From: Herbidospora solisilvae | Lineage (GTDB): Bacteria > Actinomycetota > Actinomycetes > Streptosporangiales > Streptosporangiaceae | Length of the DNA stretch: 64,000 nt | Direction of reading: 5' to 3' | NCBI RefSeq assembly: GCF_009901565.1 | Contig: NZ_WXEW01000004.1 | Span: forward strand, 620,001-684,000 | Part shown: piece by piece, positions 17,644-27,320 of the stretch | Layout: every line of letters begins with the position of its first letter | Position numbering within the stretch: the first letter of the stretch is position 1 | The notes under the pieces: generated by a model | Databases searched by the model: none | Told to the model about the DNA's origin: nothing | Seen by the model: only the letters and a program-made list of their open reading frames with translations | Position numbers and translations under genes: made by a program

Positions 17644-20600
17644 CTAGTCGCGGGGCTTCTCCCGCATCTCGAACGTCTCGATGACGTCGTCGATCTTGAT
17701 GTCGTTGTAACCGACACCGATACCGCACTCGAAGCCCTCGCGGACCTCGGTCGCGTCGTCCTTGAACCGGCGCAGCGACGAGACGGTGAGGTTGTCGGCG
17801 ATGACGACACCCTCGCGGATGATCCGCGCCTTGCTGTTCCGGGTGATGACACCCGAGCGGACGAGGGTACCCGCGACGTTGCCGATCTTCGGCACCTTGA
17901 AGACCTCGCGGACCTCGGCGGTACCGGTCTGGATCTCCTCGAACTCGGGCTTGAGCATGCCCTTGAGGGCCGCCTCGATCTCCTCGATCGCCTGGTAGAT
18001 GACCGAGTAGTAGCGGATGTCGACGCCCTCGCGCTCGGCCAGGTCGCGCGCCCGGACTTCCGGCCGCACGTTGAAGCCGATGATCACCGCGTTGTCGTCG
18101 GCGATCGCCAGGTTGACGTCGTACTCCGTGATCGCACCGACGGCGCGGTGCAGCACGCGGAGGTTGACCTCCTCGCCCACATCGATCTTGAGCAGCGCGT
18201 CTTCCAGTGCTTCCACCGAACCGGACACGTCACCCTTGATGATGAGCTTGAGCTCGTCGATCTTGCCCTTCTCGTAGTCGCTGAACAGCTCTTCGAGCGT
18301 ACGGCGGCGACCGGCCTTGGCCATCTCCGCGATGCGCTGACGAGCCGCCCGCTCCTGGGCGATCTGGCGGGCCATCCGGTCGTCGCTGACGACCAGGAAG
18401 TTGTCACCCGCGCGGGGCACGGCCGTCAGACCGAGCACCCGGACCGGACGCGACGGGTCGGCCTCTTCGACCGGCTGCATGTTGTCGTCGAGCATCGCCC
18501 GGACGCGGCCGAAGGCCTCGCCACAGACGATCGACTCGCCGACCCGGAGGGTGCCGCGCTGGACCAGCACGGTCGCCACCGGGCCGCGGCCCTTGTCGAG
18601 GTGGGCTTCGATCGCCAGGCCCTGGGCGTCCATGTCGGGGTTGGCGCGAAGGTCGAGCTCCGCGTCGGCCGTCAGGATGATCGCCTCGAGCAGGTTGTCG
18701 ATGCCCAGGCCCTGCTTCGCCGAGATGTCGACGAACAGGGTCGAGCCACCGAACTCCTCGGCCACCAGGCCGTATTCGGTCAGCTGGGCCCGGACCTTGG
18801 TGGGGTCGGCGCCCTCCTTGTCGATCTTGTTGACCGCGACCACGATCGGCACCTCGGCCGCCTGGGCGTGGTTCAGCGCCTCGATCGTCTGCGGCTTCAC
18901 ACCGTCGTCGGCCGCGACCACCAGGACGGCGATGTCGGTGGCCTGCGCACCACGGGCACGCATGGCGGTGAACGCCTCGTGACCCGGGGTGTCGATGAAG
19001 GTGATCTTCCGGTCTTCGCCCTCGTGGGTCGCGTGGACCTGGTAGGCGCCGATGTGCTGGGTGATGCCACCGGCCTCCCGCGCCACCACGTTGGTGTTCC
19101 GGATGGCGTCGAGGAGCTTGGTCTTACCGTGGTCGACGTGACCCATGACGGTCACGACCGGCGGACGCGGCGCGAGGTCGGCCTCGTCGCCCTCGTCCTC
19201 ACCGAACTCGATCTTGAAGGACTCGAGCAGCTCGCGGTCCTCCTCCTCGGGCGAGACGACCTGCACGACGTAGTCGAGCTCGGCGCCGAGGAGCTGCAAC
19301 GTCTCCTCGTTCACCGACTGGGTCGCGGTCACCATCTCACCGAGGTGGAGCATGATCTGGACCAGCGCCGCCGGGTTCGCGCCGATGCGGTCGGCGAAGT
19401 CGGACAGCGAGGCGCCGCGCGGGAGACGGATCGTCTGACCGCCGCCACGGGGAGCCTGCACGCCGCCGATCGCCGGCGCCGACATGTTGTCGAACTCCTG
19501 GCGCCTCTGGCGCTTGGACTTGCGGCCACGCGTCGGACGGCCACCCGGACGCCCGAAGGCACCCGCCGTGCCGCCGCCACGGCCACGACCACCCGGACCG
19601 GGACGACCGCCGCCGAAGCCGCCGCCGCCACCACCGGGACCGCCGCCACCGGGACGACCGCCGCCACCGCCACCGGCGGCACCGGCACGCGGCGCGAAAC
19701 CGCCGCCACCCGGACGACCGCCACCGCCACCGGGACGGCCACCGCCGCCACCGGGACGACCGCCGCCACCACCGGGACGGCCACCGCCGCCGGGCCCGCC
19801 ACCGGGACCGGCAGGACGACCCTGCGGCATCATCGACGGGTTCGGCCGGGGGCCACCCGGACGAGGACCACCGGCACCGGCCGGCGGACGCGGGCCACCC
19901 GCACCGGGCGGACCCGGGCGAGGACCGGCGCCGGCGGGACGGGGACCGCCCGCACCGGCGGGACCCGGACGCGGACCGCCGGGACCCGGACGCGGACCGC
20001 CCTCACGGCGCGGCTCGCGGGGCCCGCGGTCGCCACGGTCCTCACGAGGACCGCGGTCGGGCCGGTCACCGCGGTGACCGGCGTGGTCGCCCCGAGGCCC
20101 GGCGTGGTCGCCCCGGTCGGGACGGTCACCGCGGTCGGGACGGTCGCCGGGACGCGCGGGCCGCTGGCCCATGCCGCTGGCGTTGGAAGAGAACGGGTTG
20201 TTGCCCGGACGCGGGCCGCGCGGACCCGGCTTGGGACCGCGCTCGCCACCCGGACGCGGCGCACCGCCGCCGGCCGCGGGGCCGGACGCCGGGCGAGGAC
20301 CGGGGGTCGGGCGCGGACCCGGCTTGGGACCGGGCGTCGGCCGGGGACCGGACGGCGCCGACGGCCCACCGGCCGCGGGCGCGTTGGAAGAAGAAGCCGC
20401 CGGACGGGGCGCCTCGGGGCGCGGAGCCGGGGCGGGCGGAGCCGCGGGACGCGGGGCGGCCTCGCTCTGGGGAGCGGGCTGCGGCGCCGGATGCGGCATG
20501 GGAACGGGACGCGGCGCCGGCCGCGGGCCCGGCTTCGGAATCGGCCGGTTGCCGAAGTCCGAAGGAGATGCGGGCGCCGGAGCGCCGTTGCCGGCCTGGT

Positions 20601-20823
20601 CGTTGCCGACCGGCCGGGGTGCCGGCCGTGGGGCCGGACGGGGGGACTTGCCCCCCTTGGAGTCGCCCTTACCGAACGCCTCCGTCAGTTTGCGGACAAC
20701 CGGCGCCTCAATCGTTGAGGACGCCGATCGAACGAACTCGCCCATCTCGGTGAGCTTGGCCATGACGACCTTGCTCTCAACACCGAACTCCTTGGCGAGC
20801 TCGTATACCCGGACCTTCGCCAC
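17644..20823 (-). CDS. infB: Translation initiation factor IF-2
   Basis: IF-2 is the GTPase that brings fMet-tRNA to the 30S subunit. The 1059-residue protein has an IF2_N helix bundle (1-52), then a roughly 380-residue disordered linker rich in Pro, Gly, Ala and Arg. A second IF2_N-like domain follows (about 435-520). The G domain starts near 555 with [17 protein letters not shown] and SAK, and the C-terminal beta-barrel and fMet-binding domains come last. The GTG start has AGGGAG upstream. The linker is encoded by internally repetitive DNA and makes the protein long compared with E. coli (890). Confidence 0.97.
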   Translation of the reverse strand: MAKVRVYELAKEFGVESKVVMAKLTEMGEFVRSASSTIEAPVVRKLTEAFGKGDSKGGKSPRPAPRPAPRPVGNDQAGNGAPAPASPSDFGNRPIPKPGPRPAPRPVPMPHPAPQPAPQSEAAPRPAAPPAPAPRPEAPRPAASSSNAPAAGGPSAPSGPRPTPGPKPGPRPTPGPRPASGPAAGGGAPRPGGERGPKPGPRGPRPGNNPFSSNASGMGQRPARPGDRPDRGDRPDRGDHAGPRGDHAGHRGDRPDRGPREDRGDRGPREPRREGGPRPGPGGPRPGPAGAGGPRPAGAGPRPGPPGAGGPRPPAGAGGPRPGGPRPNPSMMPQGRPAGPGGGPGGGGRPGGGGGRPGGGGGRPGGGGGRPGGGGFAPRAGAAGGGGGGRPGGGGPGGGGGGFGGGRPGPGGRGRGGGTAGAFGRPGGRPTRGRKSKRQRRQEFDNMSAPAIGGVQAPRGGGQTIRLPRGASLSDFADRIGANPAALVQIMLHLGEMVTATQSVNEETLQLLGAELDYVVQVVSPEEEDRELLESFKIEFGEDEGDEADLAPRPPVVTVMGHVDHGKTKLLDAIRNTNVVAREAGGITQHIGAYQVHATHEGEDRKITFIDTPGHEAFTAMRARGAQATDIAVLVVAADDGVKPQTIEALNHAQAAEVPIVVAVNKIDKEGADPTKVRAQLTEYGLVAEEFGGSTLFVDISAKQGLGIDNLLEAIILTADAELDLRANPDMDAQGLAIEAHLDKGRGPVATVLVQRGTLRVGESIVCGEAFGRVRAMLDDNMQPVEEADPSRPVRVLGLTAVPRAGDNFLVVSDDRMARQIAQERAARQRIAEMAKAGRRRTLEELFSDYEKGKIDELKLIIKGDVSGSVEALEDALLKIDVGEEVNLRVLHRAVGAITEYDVNLAIADDNAVIIGFNVRPEVRARDLAEREGVDIRYYSVIYQAIEEIEAALKGMLKPEFEEIQTGTAEVREVFKVPKIGNVAGTLVRSGVITRNSKARIIREGVVIADNLTVSSLRRFKDDATEVREGFECGIGVGYNDIKIDDVIETFEMREKPRD
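19556..20160 (-). repeat. Low-complexity coding repeats in the IF-2 linker
   Basis: The linker is encoded by iterated units. A GRPGGGGG-type octapeptide (24-bp period) dominates around 19670-19806. Degenerate PRPGPxGAGG repeats and an Arg/Asp-rich [13 protein letters not shown] stretch lie beyond. This region is expected to vary in length between strains. Confidence 0.8.
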
Positions 20824-20965
20824 TGCACTCCCTAACTCGGCCCGGGAGGCTGTGCCGCCGGACCGTCGCTACCTGGACGTACTCATTGCCGCGTGCTCAT
20901 CAGGCGCTCATAGCAATCTGACTCCGCCCATCAACTCGGCGTCCTACGAAACAGTTGGTAACCAT

Positions 20966-21292
20966 TCACCCGGCGGCTTTCCTCGTCAAGTCCTCCAAGT
21001 AGGCCCGCAAGCGCGTCTGATCGAGCGTTCCCTCCGCGCGGAAAGCGCGGGTGAACGCCCGGCGACGATCTGCGAGCTGCAGGCAGGCCAGGGAGGGGTG
21101 CAGTGAAGCACCGCGTCCCGGGAGCCGTTTCTGCAGGTCAGGGATGATCACATCCCCGGCCACCACCAGTCGGAGTAGCTCGGACTTGGCCGTGCGAACC
21201 CGGCAGCCCACGCACGTTCTCAGCGGGGCGGCCTGGTCACCGTATTCCAGCTTACCTTGCCGACGCATCTGCGGGATCGGCCGGTGCCTCAT
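20966..21292 (-). CDS. ylxR: YlxR-family (DUF448) RNA-binding protein
   Basis: The 108-residue protein contains the YlxR signature [19 protein letters not shown] and GRGASLHPS, with a basic surface for nucleic-acid binding. YlxR sits between nusA and infB in most Gram-positives; in Bacillus it has been linked to nucleoid and RNase P-related regulation. The chosen ATG (21292) overlaps nusA by 41 bp; a second in-frame ATG at 21268 would overlap by 17 bp and is equally possible. Confidence 0.88.
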   Translation of the reverse strand: MRHRPIPQMRRQGKLEYGDQAAPLRTCVGCRVRTAKSELLRLVVAGDVIIPDLQKRLPGRGASLHPSLACLQLADRRRAFTRAFRAEGTLDQTRLRAYLEDLTRKAAG

Positions 21293-22253
21293 GAGTATCC
21301 GGCTTGATGTCGATGCGCCACCCGGTCAGCCGCGCGGCCAGCCGGGCGTTCTGCCCTTCCTTCCCGATCGCCAGCGAGAGCTGGTAGTCGGGGACGGTCA
21401 CCCGGGCGACCCGGCCGTCGGCGTCGACGACCTCGACCCGTGAAACCCGCGCCGGCGACAGCGCATTCCCGACGAAGTCGGCAGGCTCCTCCGACCAGTC
21501 GATGATGTCGATCTTCTCGCCGTGCAGCTCGGTCATCACGTTGCGCACCCGGGAGCCCATCGGGCCGATGCAGGCGCCCTTGGCGTTGACACCGGGCTTG
21601 CGGGAGCGGACCGCGATCTTGGTGCGGTGGCCGGCCTCGCGGGCGATGGCGGCGATCTCGACGGTGCCGTCGGCGATCTCCGGGACCTCCAGCGCGAACA
21701 GCTTCTTCACCAGGTTCGGGTGGGTGCGGCTCAGGGTCACCGAGGGGCCCTTGTTGCCCTTCTTGACCTGGACCACGTAGCAGCGGATGCGCTCCCCGTG
21801 GACGTACTCCTCCCCGGGGACCTGCTCGTTGTGGGGCAGGATGGCCTCGATCTTGCCGAGGTCGACCAGCACGACGCGGGGATCCTTGCCCTGCTGGATC
21901 ACGCCCGCCACCAGCTCGCCCTCGCGGCTCGCGAACTCGCCGAAGTTGATCTCGTCTTCGGCGTCGCGGAGCTGCTGCAGGATGACCTGCTTGGCGGTGG
22001 TCGCCGCGATGCGGCTGAAGTTGCCCGGGGTGTCGTCGTACTCCCGGAGGATCTCGCCGTCTTCGCCGATCTCCGCGGCCAGGATCGACACGTGCCCGGA
22101 GACGCGGTCGAGCTGGGCGCGGGCCTTCTGCGCGGCGCCCTCGGTGCGGAAGTAGGCGATCAGCAGCGCGTCCTCGATGGCCTTGACGACCAGGTCGAAC
22201 GAGATGTCCTTCTCCCGCTCCAGGCTGCGCAGGACGCTCATGTCAATGTCCAC
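21252..22253 (-). CDS. nusA: Transcription termination/antitermination factor NusA
   Basis: NusA binds RNA polymerase and RNA to modulate pausing and termination. The 333-residue protein has the N-terminal RNAP-binding domain ([15 protein letters not shown]... [13 protein letters not shown]), an S1 domain (about 110-180) and tandem KH domains ([16 protein letters not shown] and [19 protein letters not shown]). It lacks the C-terminal acidic repeats of E. coli NusA, as is usual in actinobacteria. GTG 22253 has GGGGGAG 5 bp upstream; an internal ATG at 22241 is a weaker alternative. Confidence 0.96.
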   Translation of the reverse strand: MDIDMSVLRSLEREKDISFDLVVKAIEDALLIAYFRTEGAAQKARAQLDRVSGHVSILAAEIGEDGEILREYDDTPGNFSRIAATTAKQVILQQLRDAEDEINFGEFASREGELVAGVIQQGKDPRVVLVDLGKIEAILPHNEQVPGEEYVHGERIRCYVVQVKKGNKGPSVTLSRTHPNLVKKLFALEVPEIADGTVEIAAIAREAGHRTKIAVRSRKPGVNAKGACIGPMGSRVRNVMTELHGEKIDIIDWSEEPADFVGNALSPARVSRVEVVDADGRVARVTVPDYQLSLAIGKEGQNARLAARLTGWRIDIKPDTHEAPADPADASAR

Positions 22254-22264
22254 AAGGCTCCCCC

Positions 22265-22765
22265 TCAGCCCTCATCGCCGTCTGCGATGTCTTCTTCATC
22301 TTCGTCCTCGTCGTCCAGATGGCGGAACTCCACCTGGACCTTGCCCTTTGCCAGATCCGCGTACGCGAAACGGCCGGCGGTCTCGATCTCGACACCGTCG
22401 TCGTCGGCTTCCAGGATCCGGCCCTCGACGCCGGTGCCGTCGGTCAGCGCCGCCTTGACCAGCCTGCCTCTCGCACGGCGCCAGTGGCGCGGCTCGGTCA
22501 GCGGGCGGTCGACGCCGGGGGAGGTGACCTCCAGCACGTAGGGACCGCCGCCGAGCGCGTCGGTCGCGTCGAGCCGGTCGGAGACCGAGCGGCTGACCTC
22601 GGAGACGTCGTCGAGGCTGATGCCGCCGTCACGGTCGACGACCACCCGCACCAGCCGGCGTTTGCCGGCGGGGGTGACCGTCACGTCTTCGAGGTCGAGA
22701 CCTTCGGCCTCGACGACCGGGGCGAGCAGCGCCACGAGGCGGTCGCGTCGGGCGGATTCACCCAT
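22265..22765 (-). CDS. rimP: Ribosome maturation factor RimP
   Basis: RimP assists 30S assembly. The 166-residue protein has [21 protein letters not shown], the central [13 protein letters not shown] signature and an acidic C-terminal tail. The frame continues open upstream, but ATG 22765 is clearly the start because AAGGAGGT lies 4 bp before it. First gene of the rimP-nusA-ylxR-infB operon; the upstream DNA is a repeat array. Confidence 0.95.
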   Translation of the reverse strand: MGESARRDRLVALLAPVVEAEGLDLEDVTVTPAGKRRLVRVVVDRDGGISLDDVSEVSRSVSDRLDATDALGGGPYVLEVTSPGVDRPLTEPRHWRRARGRLVKAALTDGTGVEGRILEADDDGVEIETAGRFAYADLAKGKVQVEFRHLDDEDEDEEDIADGDEG

Positions 22766-22856
22766 GGTGACCTCCTTACCAATGGCCATCGGGGGCGTAC
22801 CTCGCCCAACGTGCCCACAGCCTATCGACAGACCGGCACCGCTCGCCGCGCCGCGC

Positions 22857-23265
22857 GAACGCGAACCCACCGGCGCGGCCGACTCTGAAGCGCTTTCCAC
22901 ACCCCGGGGGCGCGAACCCGCGACGTGTCGAGCCGATGTCCGGGCTCTACGCGACGCGAGAGCATGAACCCGTCCGTGTGGCTCGGGCCGGGCGGAGTCT
23001 GAGCGCTCTACCCATGCCAGAGCGCGCACCTGTCCGTAGGGCGGCCGGCCGGGTGGAGTCCGGAGCGCTTAACGCCACGCGAGGGCGCGAACCCGTCCGT
23101 GTGAGCGGGCCGGGCGGAGTCCGGAGCGCTCTACCCGCCGCGAGAGCACGAACCCGTTCGTGTGGCTCGGGCCGGGCGGAGTCCGAGGGGTCTATGCGAC
23201 GCGAGAGCGCGAACCCGTCCGTGTGGCGCGGGTTGGGTGGAGTCTGGAGCGCTCTACCATGGGCG
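22857..23265 (+). repeat. Array of about six degenerate 61-bp tandem repeats
   Basis: Units begin at 22910, 22962, 23022, 23085, 23146 and 23207 (spacing 52, 60, 63, 61, 61), with a decayed unit near 22859. Each unit reads roughly GCGCGAACCCGTCCGTGTGG, then CGGGCCGGGCGGAGTCCG, then GAGCGCTCTACC and a CGCGAGA junction. The period is not a multiple of three and the array lacks a consistent reading frame, so it is not protein-coding despite long open frames. The array fills most of the 522-bp gap between rimP and the Tat lipoprotein gene. The last unit ends about 20 bp before the latter's ribosome binding site. Confidence 0.85.
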
Positions 23266-23287
23266 GGTGCCTGTGGGAGAGTCCGGT

Positions 23288-23755
23288 ATGAACCTGTCCC
23301 GGCGTGCCCTGCTGGGTGCCGGGGCGGGCCTGGTGCTGGTGGGTTGCGCGAAGGGCCAGGAGGCCGCGTCACCGGTGGCTTCGCCCTCCCCCGATCCACA
23401 CGCGGCGCTGCTGGCCGGGCTCATCGGCGGCAAGGAGAAGCTGGTCGCGCTCTACCAGCAGGCCGCCCTGTCCGACGCGAAGCTGGCGCCCGCGCTTCAG
23501 CCGTTCCAGCAGCGCCACCTGGCCCACCTGGCGGCCCTGCGCAAGCATCTGCCCGAACCCGGTTCCCCCGCCGCGACCCCGACCCCTGTGGTCAACCCGG
23601 AGGTGACCGTGGAAGCGCTGAAGGAGGCCGAGCGGGCCGCGGCCGCCGCGCGCCCCGAGCAGGCCGCCGCCGCCAAGCCCGTCGTGGCGCAGCTGGTGGC
23701 GAGCATGGGGGCCTGCGAGGCCGTCCACGCCCAGGCCCTCGGGCGGCTGAAGTGA
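23288..23755 (+). CDS. Tat-type lipoprotein of unknown function
   Basis: The 155-residue protein has the N-terminus MNLSRRALLGAGAGLVLVGC, combining a twin-arginine motif (SRRALL) with a lipobox (LVGC), so a folded lipoprotein anchored outside the membrane is expected. The rest is Ala-rich and helical, with a Pro-rich linker after the Cys and two long helices, possibly a ferritin-like bundle. A GGGAGAG site precedes the ATG. The stop overlaps the GTG of the next gene (GTGA), so the two are likely made together and may interact. Confidence 0.8.
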   Translation: MNLSRRALLGAGAGLVLVGCAKGQEAASPVASPSPDPHAALLAGLIGGKEKLVALYQQAALSDAKLAPALQPFQQRHLAHLAALRKHLPEPGSPAATPTPVVNPEVTVEALKEAERAAAAARPEQAAAAKPVVAQLVASMGACEAVHAQALGRLK

Positions 23756-24291
23756 GCGCCTCGGTCGGGCTCTCGAAGGCCCTGGCCGCCGAGCACGCCG
23801 CCGTGTACGCCTACGGCGTCATCGGCGCCAAGACGACCGGCGCGCTCAGGACCCGCGCGACGACCGGGTTCGACGCCCACCGGGCCCGCCGCGACCAGCT
23901 CCGCGCCCTGATGCGCCGCCGCGGCGAGACCCCGGCCGAGCCGGGCACCTACCAGCTCCCCTTCGAGGTGACCACGGCCGCCCAGGCCGCCCGCCTGGCG
24001 GCCTACATCGAGGAGCGGGTCTGCGCGGCCTACGTTGAGCTGTCGGCCGACACCGACCCGGGCTTGCGGCGGCTGGCGGTGCTGGCGACGCAGGAGGCGG
24101 CCGTGCGGGGCTTCGGCTGGCAGCCGCAGATTCCGGCCTTCCCGGGCATGCCGGGCCAGGAACACGCCGTCTCCAGCCCCGCCGTGACCGAGCCGACGCC
24201 CCTGCCGCCCAACTCGGGCCAGCCCGTCGCGCCGCCGCCGTCCCAGGAACCGTCCACGCTGCCGGCGCCCGAAGCGGGCGCGACGCCGTAG
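23752..24291 (+). CDS. DUF4439 ferritin-like domain protein
   Basis: The 179-residue protein starts with LSKALAAEHAAVYAYGVIGA and continues as a four-helix, ferritin-like DUF4439 bundle to about residue 135. A Pro-rich tail of about 40 residues (PTPLPPNSGQPVAPPPSQEP) follows. It has no signal peptide of its own. Metal-ligand residues typical of true ferritins are only partly evident (the AEHAAVYAY helix and a later EERVCAAYVEL), so iron binding is uncertain. It is translationally coupled to the upstream Tat lipoprotein. Confidence 0.8.
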   Translation: MSASVGLSKALAAEHAAVYAYGVIGAKTTGALRTRATTGFDAHRARRDQLRALMRRRGETPAEPGTYQLPFEVTTAAQAARLAAYIEERVCAAYVELSADTDPGLRRLAVLATQEAAVRGFGWQPQIPAFPGMPGQEHAVSSPAVTEPTPLPPNSGQPVAPPPSQEPSTLPAPEAGATP

Positions 24292-24357
24292 TCCGGGCGG
24301 ACCGTGATTCAGGACGGCTGCCGTTTATTCCCGATTTCTCGGGTAGTTCAGGACGTC

Positions 24358-24543
24358 ATGAGTTGGGGCTTCCGAAAAACGATCAAGATCGGTCCGTTCC
24401 GGATCAACTTCTCGCGCGGCGGAGTCGGCCACAGCGTCGGCAAGGGCGGCGTGCGGTACACGAAGCGCGCCGACGGTGGAAAGCAGGTCAGCGTCGACCT
24501 GCCCGGTGGGTTCTCCTGGCGGCGTTCGCTGAGACGCCGCTAG
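24358..24543 (+). CDS. Small DUF4236-type protein
   Basis: The 61-residue basic protein contains FRKTIKIGPFRINFSRGGVG and HSVGKGGVRYTKRADGGK, the DUF4236 pattern of short Gly-rich beta strands. Function unknown; related proteins are small, often preceding membrane or phage-like genes. No strong Shine-Dalgarno is visible before the ATG. Confidence 0.75.
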   Translation: MSWGFRKTIKIGPFRINFSRGGVGHSVGKGGVRYTKRADGGKQVSVDLPGGFSWRRSLRRR

Positions 24544-24554
24544 ATCGGATAGCT

Positions 24555-24576
24555 CCCCTCCGCAGAGGCGGAGGGG
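24555..24576 (+). terminator. Hairpin after the DUF4236 gene
   Basis: CCCCTCCGC (24555-24563) and GCGGAGGGG (24568-24576) form a perfect 9-bp stem with an AGAG loop, 11 bp past the stop codon; no T-tract follows. Confidence 0.7.
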
Positions 24577-24637
24577 GCGTGAGCGGGCGGTTCGTCACAC
24601 TCCCCCCATGGTGCCGAACCGCCCCTCGCTGTGTTGA

Positions 24638-24676
24638 ATGGCCGCGCCTGTTTGATGGCCGCGCCTCCGGCGCGGC
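24638..24676. repeat. Short repeat and GC hairpin between DUF4236 gene and proS
   Basis: ATGGCCGCGCCT occurs twice (24638-24649 and 24655-24666). The second copy continues into a perfect hairpin GCCGCGCC-TCC-GGCGCGGC (24658-24676). The rest of the 274-bp gap shows no gene. Confidence 0.45.
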
Positions 24677-24798
24677 GGGCGTGGCCGCCTTCAGTCCGCG
24701 CCTTCCCTCGTCGCTCCGGTTCGCTTCGCTCTCCTGCGCTCCTCAGTCCAGGCACGGACGCGGCCCCGCCGCTCCGGGCGCGCCCCATTCAGGCGGAC

Positions 24799-24814
24799 CC
24801 TCTAGAGCTAGAGG
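24799..24814 (-). terminator. Inverted repeat just after proS
   Basis: CCTCTAG-AG-CTAGAGG (24799-24814) is a perfect 7-bp inverted repeat with a 2-nt centre, 3 bp beyond the proS stop. The tiny spacer fits a protein-binding site at least as well as a terminator. Confidence 0.45.
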
Positions 24815-24817
24815 CTC

Positions 24818-26557
24818 CTAGGCGCAGGCATCGAGGACCTTCTGGACGGCCTCGTCGAGCGGGATCTCGGCGCGCTCGCCCGTGGCGCGGTCGCGGAGTT
24901 CGGCCACGCCGTTCGTCACGCCTCGGCCGACGATCAGGACGGTCGGGAGGCCGAGGAGTTCGCTGTCCTTGAACTTCACGCCCGGTGAGACCTGGGGGCG
25001 GTCGTCGAGGAGGACGCGGAGGCCCTTGGCCTCGAGCTCTTCGGCGATCTTCGTGGCGATCTCGATCTGGTTCTCCTTGCCGGTGCCGACGATGTGCACG
25101 TCGGCGGGGGCGACCTCGCGGGGCCAGGCCAGGCCGAGGGCGTCGTGGCGCTGCTCGGCCATGACGGCCACGGCGCGGGAGACGCCGATGCCGTAGGAGC
25201 CCATGGTGATGCGGATGGGCTTGCCGTCGGGGCCGAGGGCGTCGAGCTGGGCGGCGTCGGCGTACTTGCGGCCGAGCTGGAAGATGTGGCCGATCTCGAT
25301 GCCGCGGTCGATCGACAGGTCGCTGCCGCAGACCGGGCAGGCGTCGCCGGCGCGGATCTCGGCGGCCTCGATGGTGCCGTCGGCGATGAAGTCGCGGCCC
25401 GCGACCACGTGGGCGGCGTGCTTGCCGGGCTCGTTGGCGCCGGTCACCCACTCGCTGCCGTCGACCACGCGGGGGTCGACGAGGTAGCGGATGCCGAGCT
25501 CCTTGAGGATCTGCGGGCCGATGTAGCCGCGGACCAGCCCCGGATGCCTGGCGAAGTCGCCCGCCTCGAAGATGGCCGGCTCGCCGGGGGCCAGCGCGGC
25601 CTCCAGGCGCTTGAAGTCGACCTCGCGGTCGCCGGGCACGCCGATGACCAGGGTCTCGGCCTCTTTCACGCCGGGCGTGACGACCTTGACGACCACGTTC
25701 TTGAGCGTGTCGGCCGCGGTGATCTTCAGGCCGTGGTGCTCGTTCATGTAGGAGACGAGCGTCTCGATGGTCGGGGTGTCGGGGGTGTCGAGCACCGTCA
25801 GGGCCGCGCGCTCGCCCGTGACCGGGTCGGGGGCGGGGGTGGTGACGGCCTCGGCGTTGGCGGCGTAGCCGCAGGTGCGGCAGGCCACGAAGGTGTCCTC
25901 ACCGGTGGGGGCGGGGGCGAGGAACTCCTCGGAGGCCGAGCCGCCCATGGCGCCGGAGGTCGCGAAGCAGATCTTCACGTCGATGCCGAGCCGCTCGAAG
26001 ATCCGGATGTACGCCGCCCGGTGGTTCTCGTAGCTGCGCTTGAGACCCTCGTCGTCGAGGTCGAAGGAGTAGGAGTCCTTCATCACGAACTCGCGGCCAC
26101 GCAGGATGCCGGCACGGGGACGGGCCTCGTCGCGGTATTTGGTCTGGATCTGGTAGAGCGTGACGGGATAGTCCTTGTAGGAGGAGTATTCGCCCTTCAC
26201 CATGTCGGTGAACATCTCCTCGTGGGTGGGCCCGAGGAGGTAGTCGTTGCCCTTGCGGTCCTTCAGCCGGAACAGCGTGTCGCCGTATTCGGTCCAGCGG
26301 CCGGTGGCCTCGTAGAAGTCGCGGGGCAGCAGGGCGGGGAAGAGCACCTCCTGGCCGCCCATCGCGTTCATCTCCTCGCGGACGACCCTGGCGACGTTCT
26401 CCAGGACGATCTTGCCGAGCGGCAGCCACGAGTAGATGCCAGGGGCGACGCGGCGAACGTAACCGGCCCTGACCAGGAGCTTGTGGCTCGGGACTTCGGC
26501 GTCCGCCGGATCCTCACGCAGGGTGCGCAGGAACAGGGTCGACATCCGCAGAAGCAC
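24818..26557 (-). CDS. proS: Prolyl-tRNA synthetase
   Basis: Class II synthetase charging tRNA-Pro. The 579-residue protein has the bacterial-type architecture: catalytic core with motif 1 ([22 protein letters not shown]), motif 2 ([26 protein letters not shown]), the editing insertion between motifs 2 and 3, motif 3 ([13 protein letters not shown]) and the C-terminal anticodon-binding domain. GTG 26557 has AGAGGAG 5 bp upstream and is preferred over ATG 26545. Confidence 0.96.
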   Translation of the reverse strand: MLLRMSTLFLRTLREDPADAEVPSHKLLVRAGYVRRVAPGIYSWLPLGKIVLENVARVVREEMNAMGGQEVLFPALLPRDFYEATGRWTEYGDTLFRLKDRKGNDYLLGPTHEEMFTDMVKGEYSSYKDYPVTLYQIQTKYRDEARPRAGILRGREFVMKDSYSFDLDDEGLKRSYENHRAAYIRIFERLGIDVKICFATSGAMGGSASEEFLAPAPTGEDTFVACRTCGYAANAEAVTTPAPDPVTGERAALTVLDTPDTPTIETLVSYMNEHHGLKITAADTLKNVVVKVVTPGVKEAETLVIGVPGDREVDFKRLEAALAPGEPAIFEAGDFARHPGLVRGYIGPQILKELGIRYLVDPRVVDGSEWVTGANEPGKHAAHVVAGRDFIADGTIEAAEIRAGDACPVCGSDLSIDRGIEIGHIFQLGRKYADAAQLDALGPDGKPIRITMGSYGIGVSRAVAVMAEQRHDALGLAWPREVAPADVHIVGTGKENQIEIATKIAEELEAKGLRVLLDDRPQVSPGVKFKDSELLGLPTVLIVGRGVTNGVAELRDRATGERAEIPLDEAVQKVLDACA

Positions 26558-26604
26558 GGCTACTCCTCTATAGGGCTGCTGTAGTCGTCAAAGGCTACCG
26601 AGTA

Positions 26605-27261
26605 TCACAGCGATTGAAGCACCATCCCGTACCCGACGCTGTAGGCGAGTCCGATGGCGACGCCGAAGAGGCGGTCGGCGAGGCGGCGGCGGAACAGCAG
26701 CAGGAAACCGATGCCCAGGACGGCCGACGTGGCCAGGGCGTAGGGCCACTCCTCCGTCAGGAACAACATCTCCTCGGCGGCCATCGACAGCAGCAGGCCC
26801 GTGGCGAAGCCGTAGCAGACGCCGCCGATCCGGTCGCACCGGGTGGCGCCGTAGCTCAGCGGGCCCAGTACGGCGATGATGGTCAGGCCCGCGACCAGGC
26901 CCCCGGGGGCGGAACCGAGGCCGGAGAAGGGCGCGTCGTGGTGGATCGCCGCGCCGGCCGTGATCTGGCCGACCAGCGCCCCGAACGCGGCCATGCAGCC
27001 GTTGAGCAGCGCCCAGCCGAACCCGGCCGCGCCGGCTCCGACGACCACGGCCAGCACCATGATCAGGTAAGGGTCGTAGACGGCCATGAGCCAGGAGGGC
27101 GCGGCGCCCGAGAGGCCCGCGCCCACGAAGCCCACCACGGCGCCGCCGAGCAGCGCCGCCAGCAGGTACCACTGGCTGCGCCGATCTCGCCGGTCGAGTG
27201 CGATGAAGTCCTGTTCAGGGCCTAGCGGGCCGTGTCTGCTCCAACTGAAAGCCCAGACCAT
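26605..27261 (-). CDS. Polytopic membrane protein of unknown function
   Basis: The 218-residue protein has a short cytoplasmic N-terminus (EQDFIALDRRDRRSQ) and about six hydrophobic segments, starting WYLLAALLGGAVVGFVGAGL and ending LFGVAIGLAYSVGYGMVL. No transporter or enzyme motif is recognisable. A GGGGGAAT site lies 3 bp upstream of the ATG. It may be co-transcribed with proS, whose start is 48 bp downstream. Confidence 0.7.
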   Translation of the reverse strand: MVWAFSWSRHGPLGPEQDFIALDRRDRRSQWYLLAALLGGAVVGFVGAGLSGAAPSWLMAVYDPYLIMVLAVVVGAGAAGFGWALLNGCMAAFGALVGQITAGAAIHHDAPFSGLGSAPGGLVAGLTIIAVLGPLSYGATRCDRIGGVCYGFATGLLLSMAAEEMLFLTEEWPYALATSAVLGIGFLLLFRRRLADRLFGVAIGLAYSVGYGMVLQSL

Positions 27262-27320
27262 CGATTCCCCCGAGCGATGTCCGCGTACAGCGCTTTCAGT
27301 CTATAAGCGGACAAAAAGGA

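Noticed and set aside
22857-23265. CRISPR array
   Set aside because: Units diverge along their full length with no constant repeat and unique spacer pattern, and no cas genes are nearby.
22857-23265. Genuine tRNA genes in the repeat array
   Set aside because: GGTAGAGCGCTC and GGGTTCG boxes appear on the minus strand, but acceptor, anticodon (no U33) and T-stems do not pair.
22947-23399. Minus-strand and plus-strand open frames through the 61-bp repeat array
   Set aside because: The repeat period (about 61 bp, variable) shifts the frame between units, so the peptides repeat only by chance; no ribosome binding site or domain.
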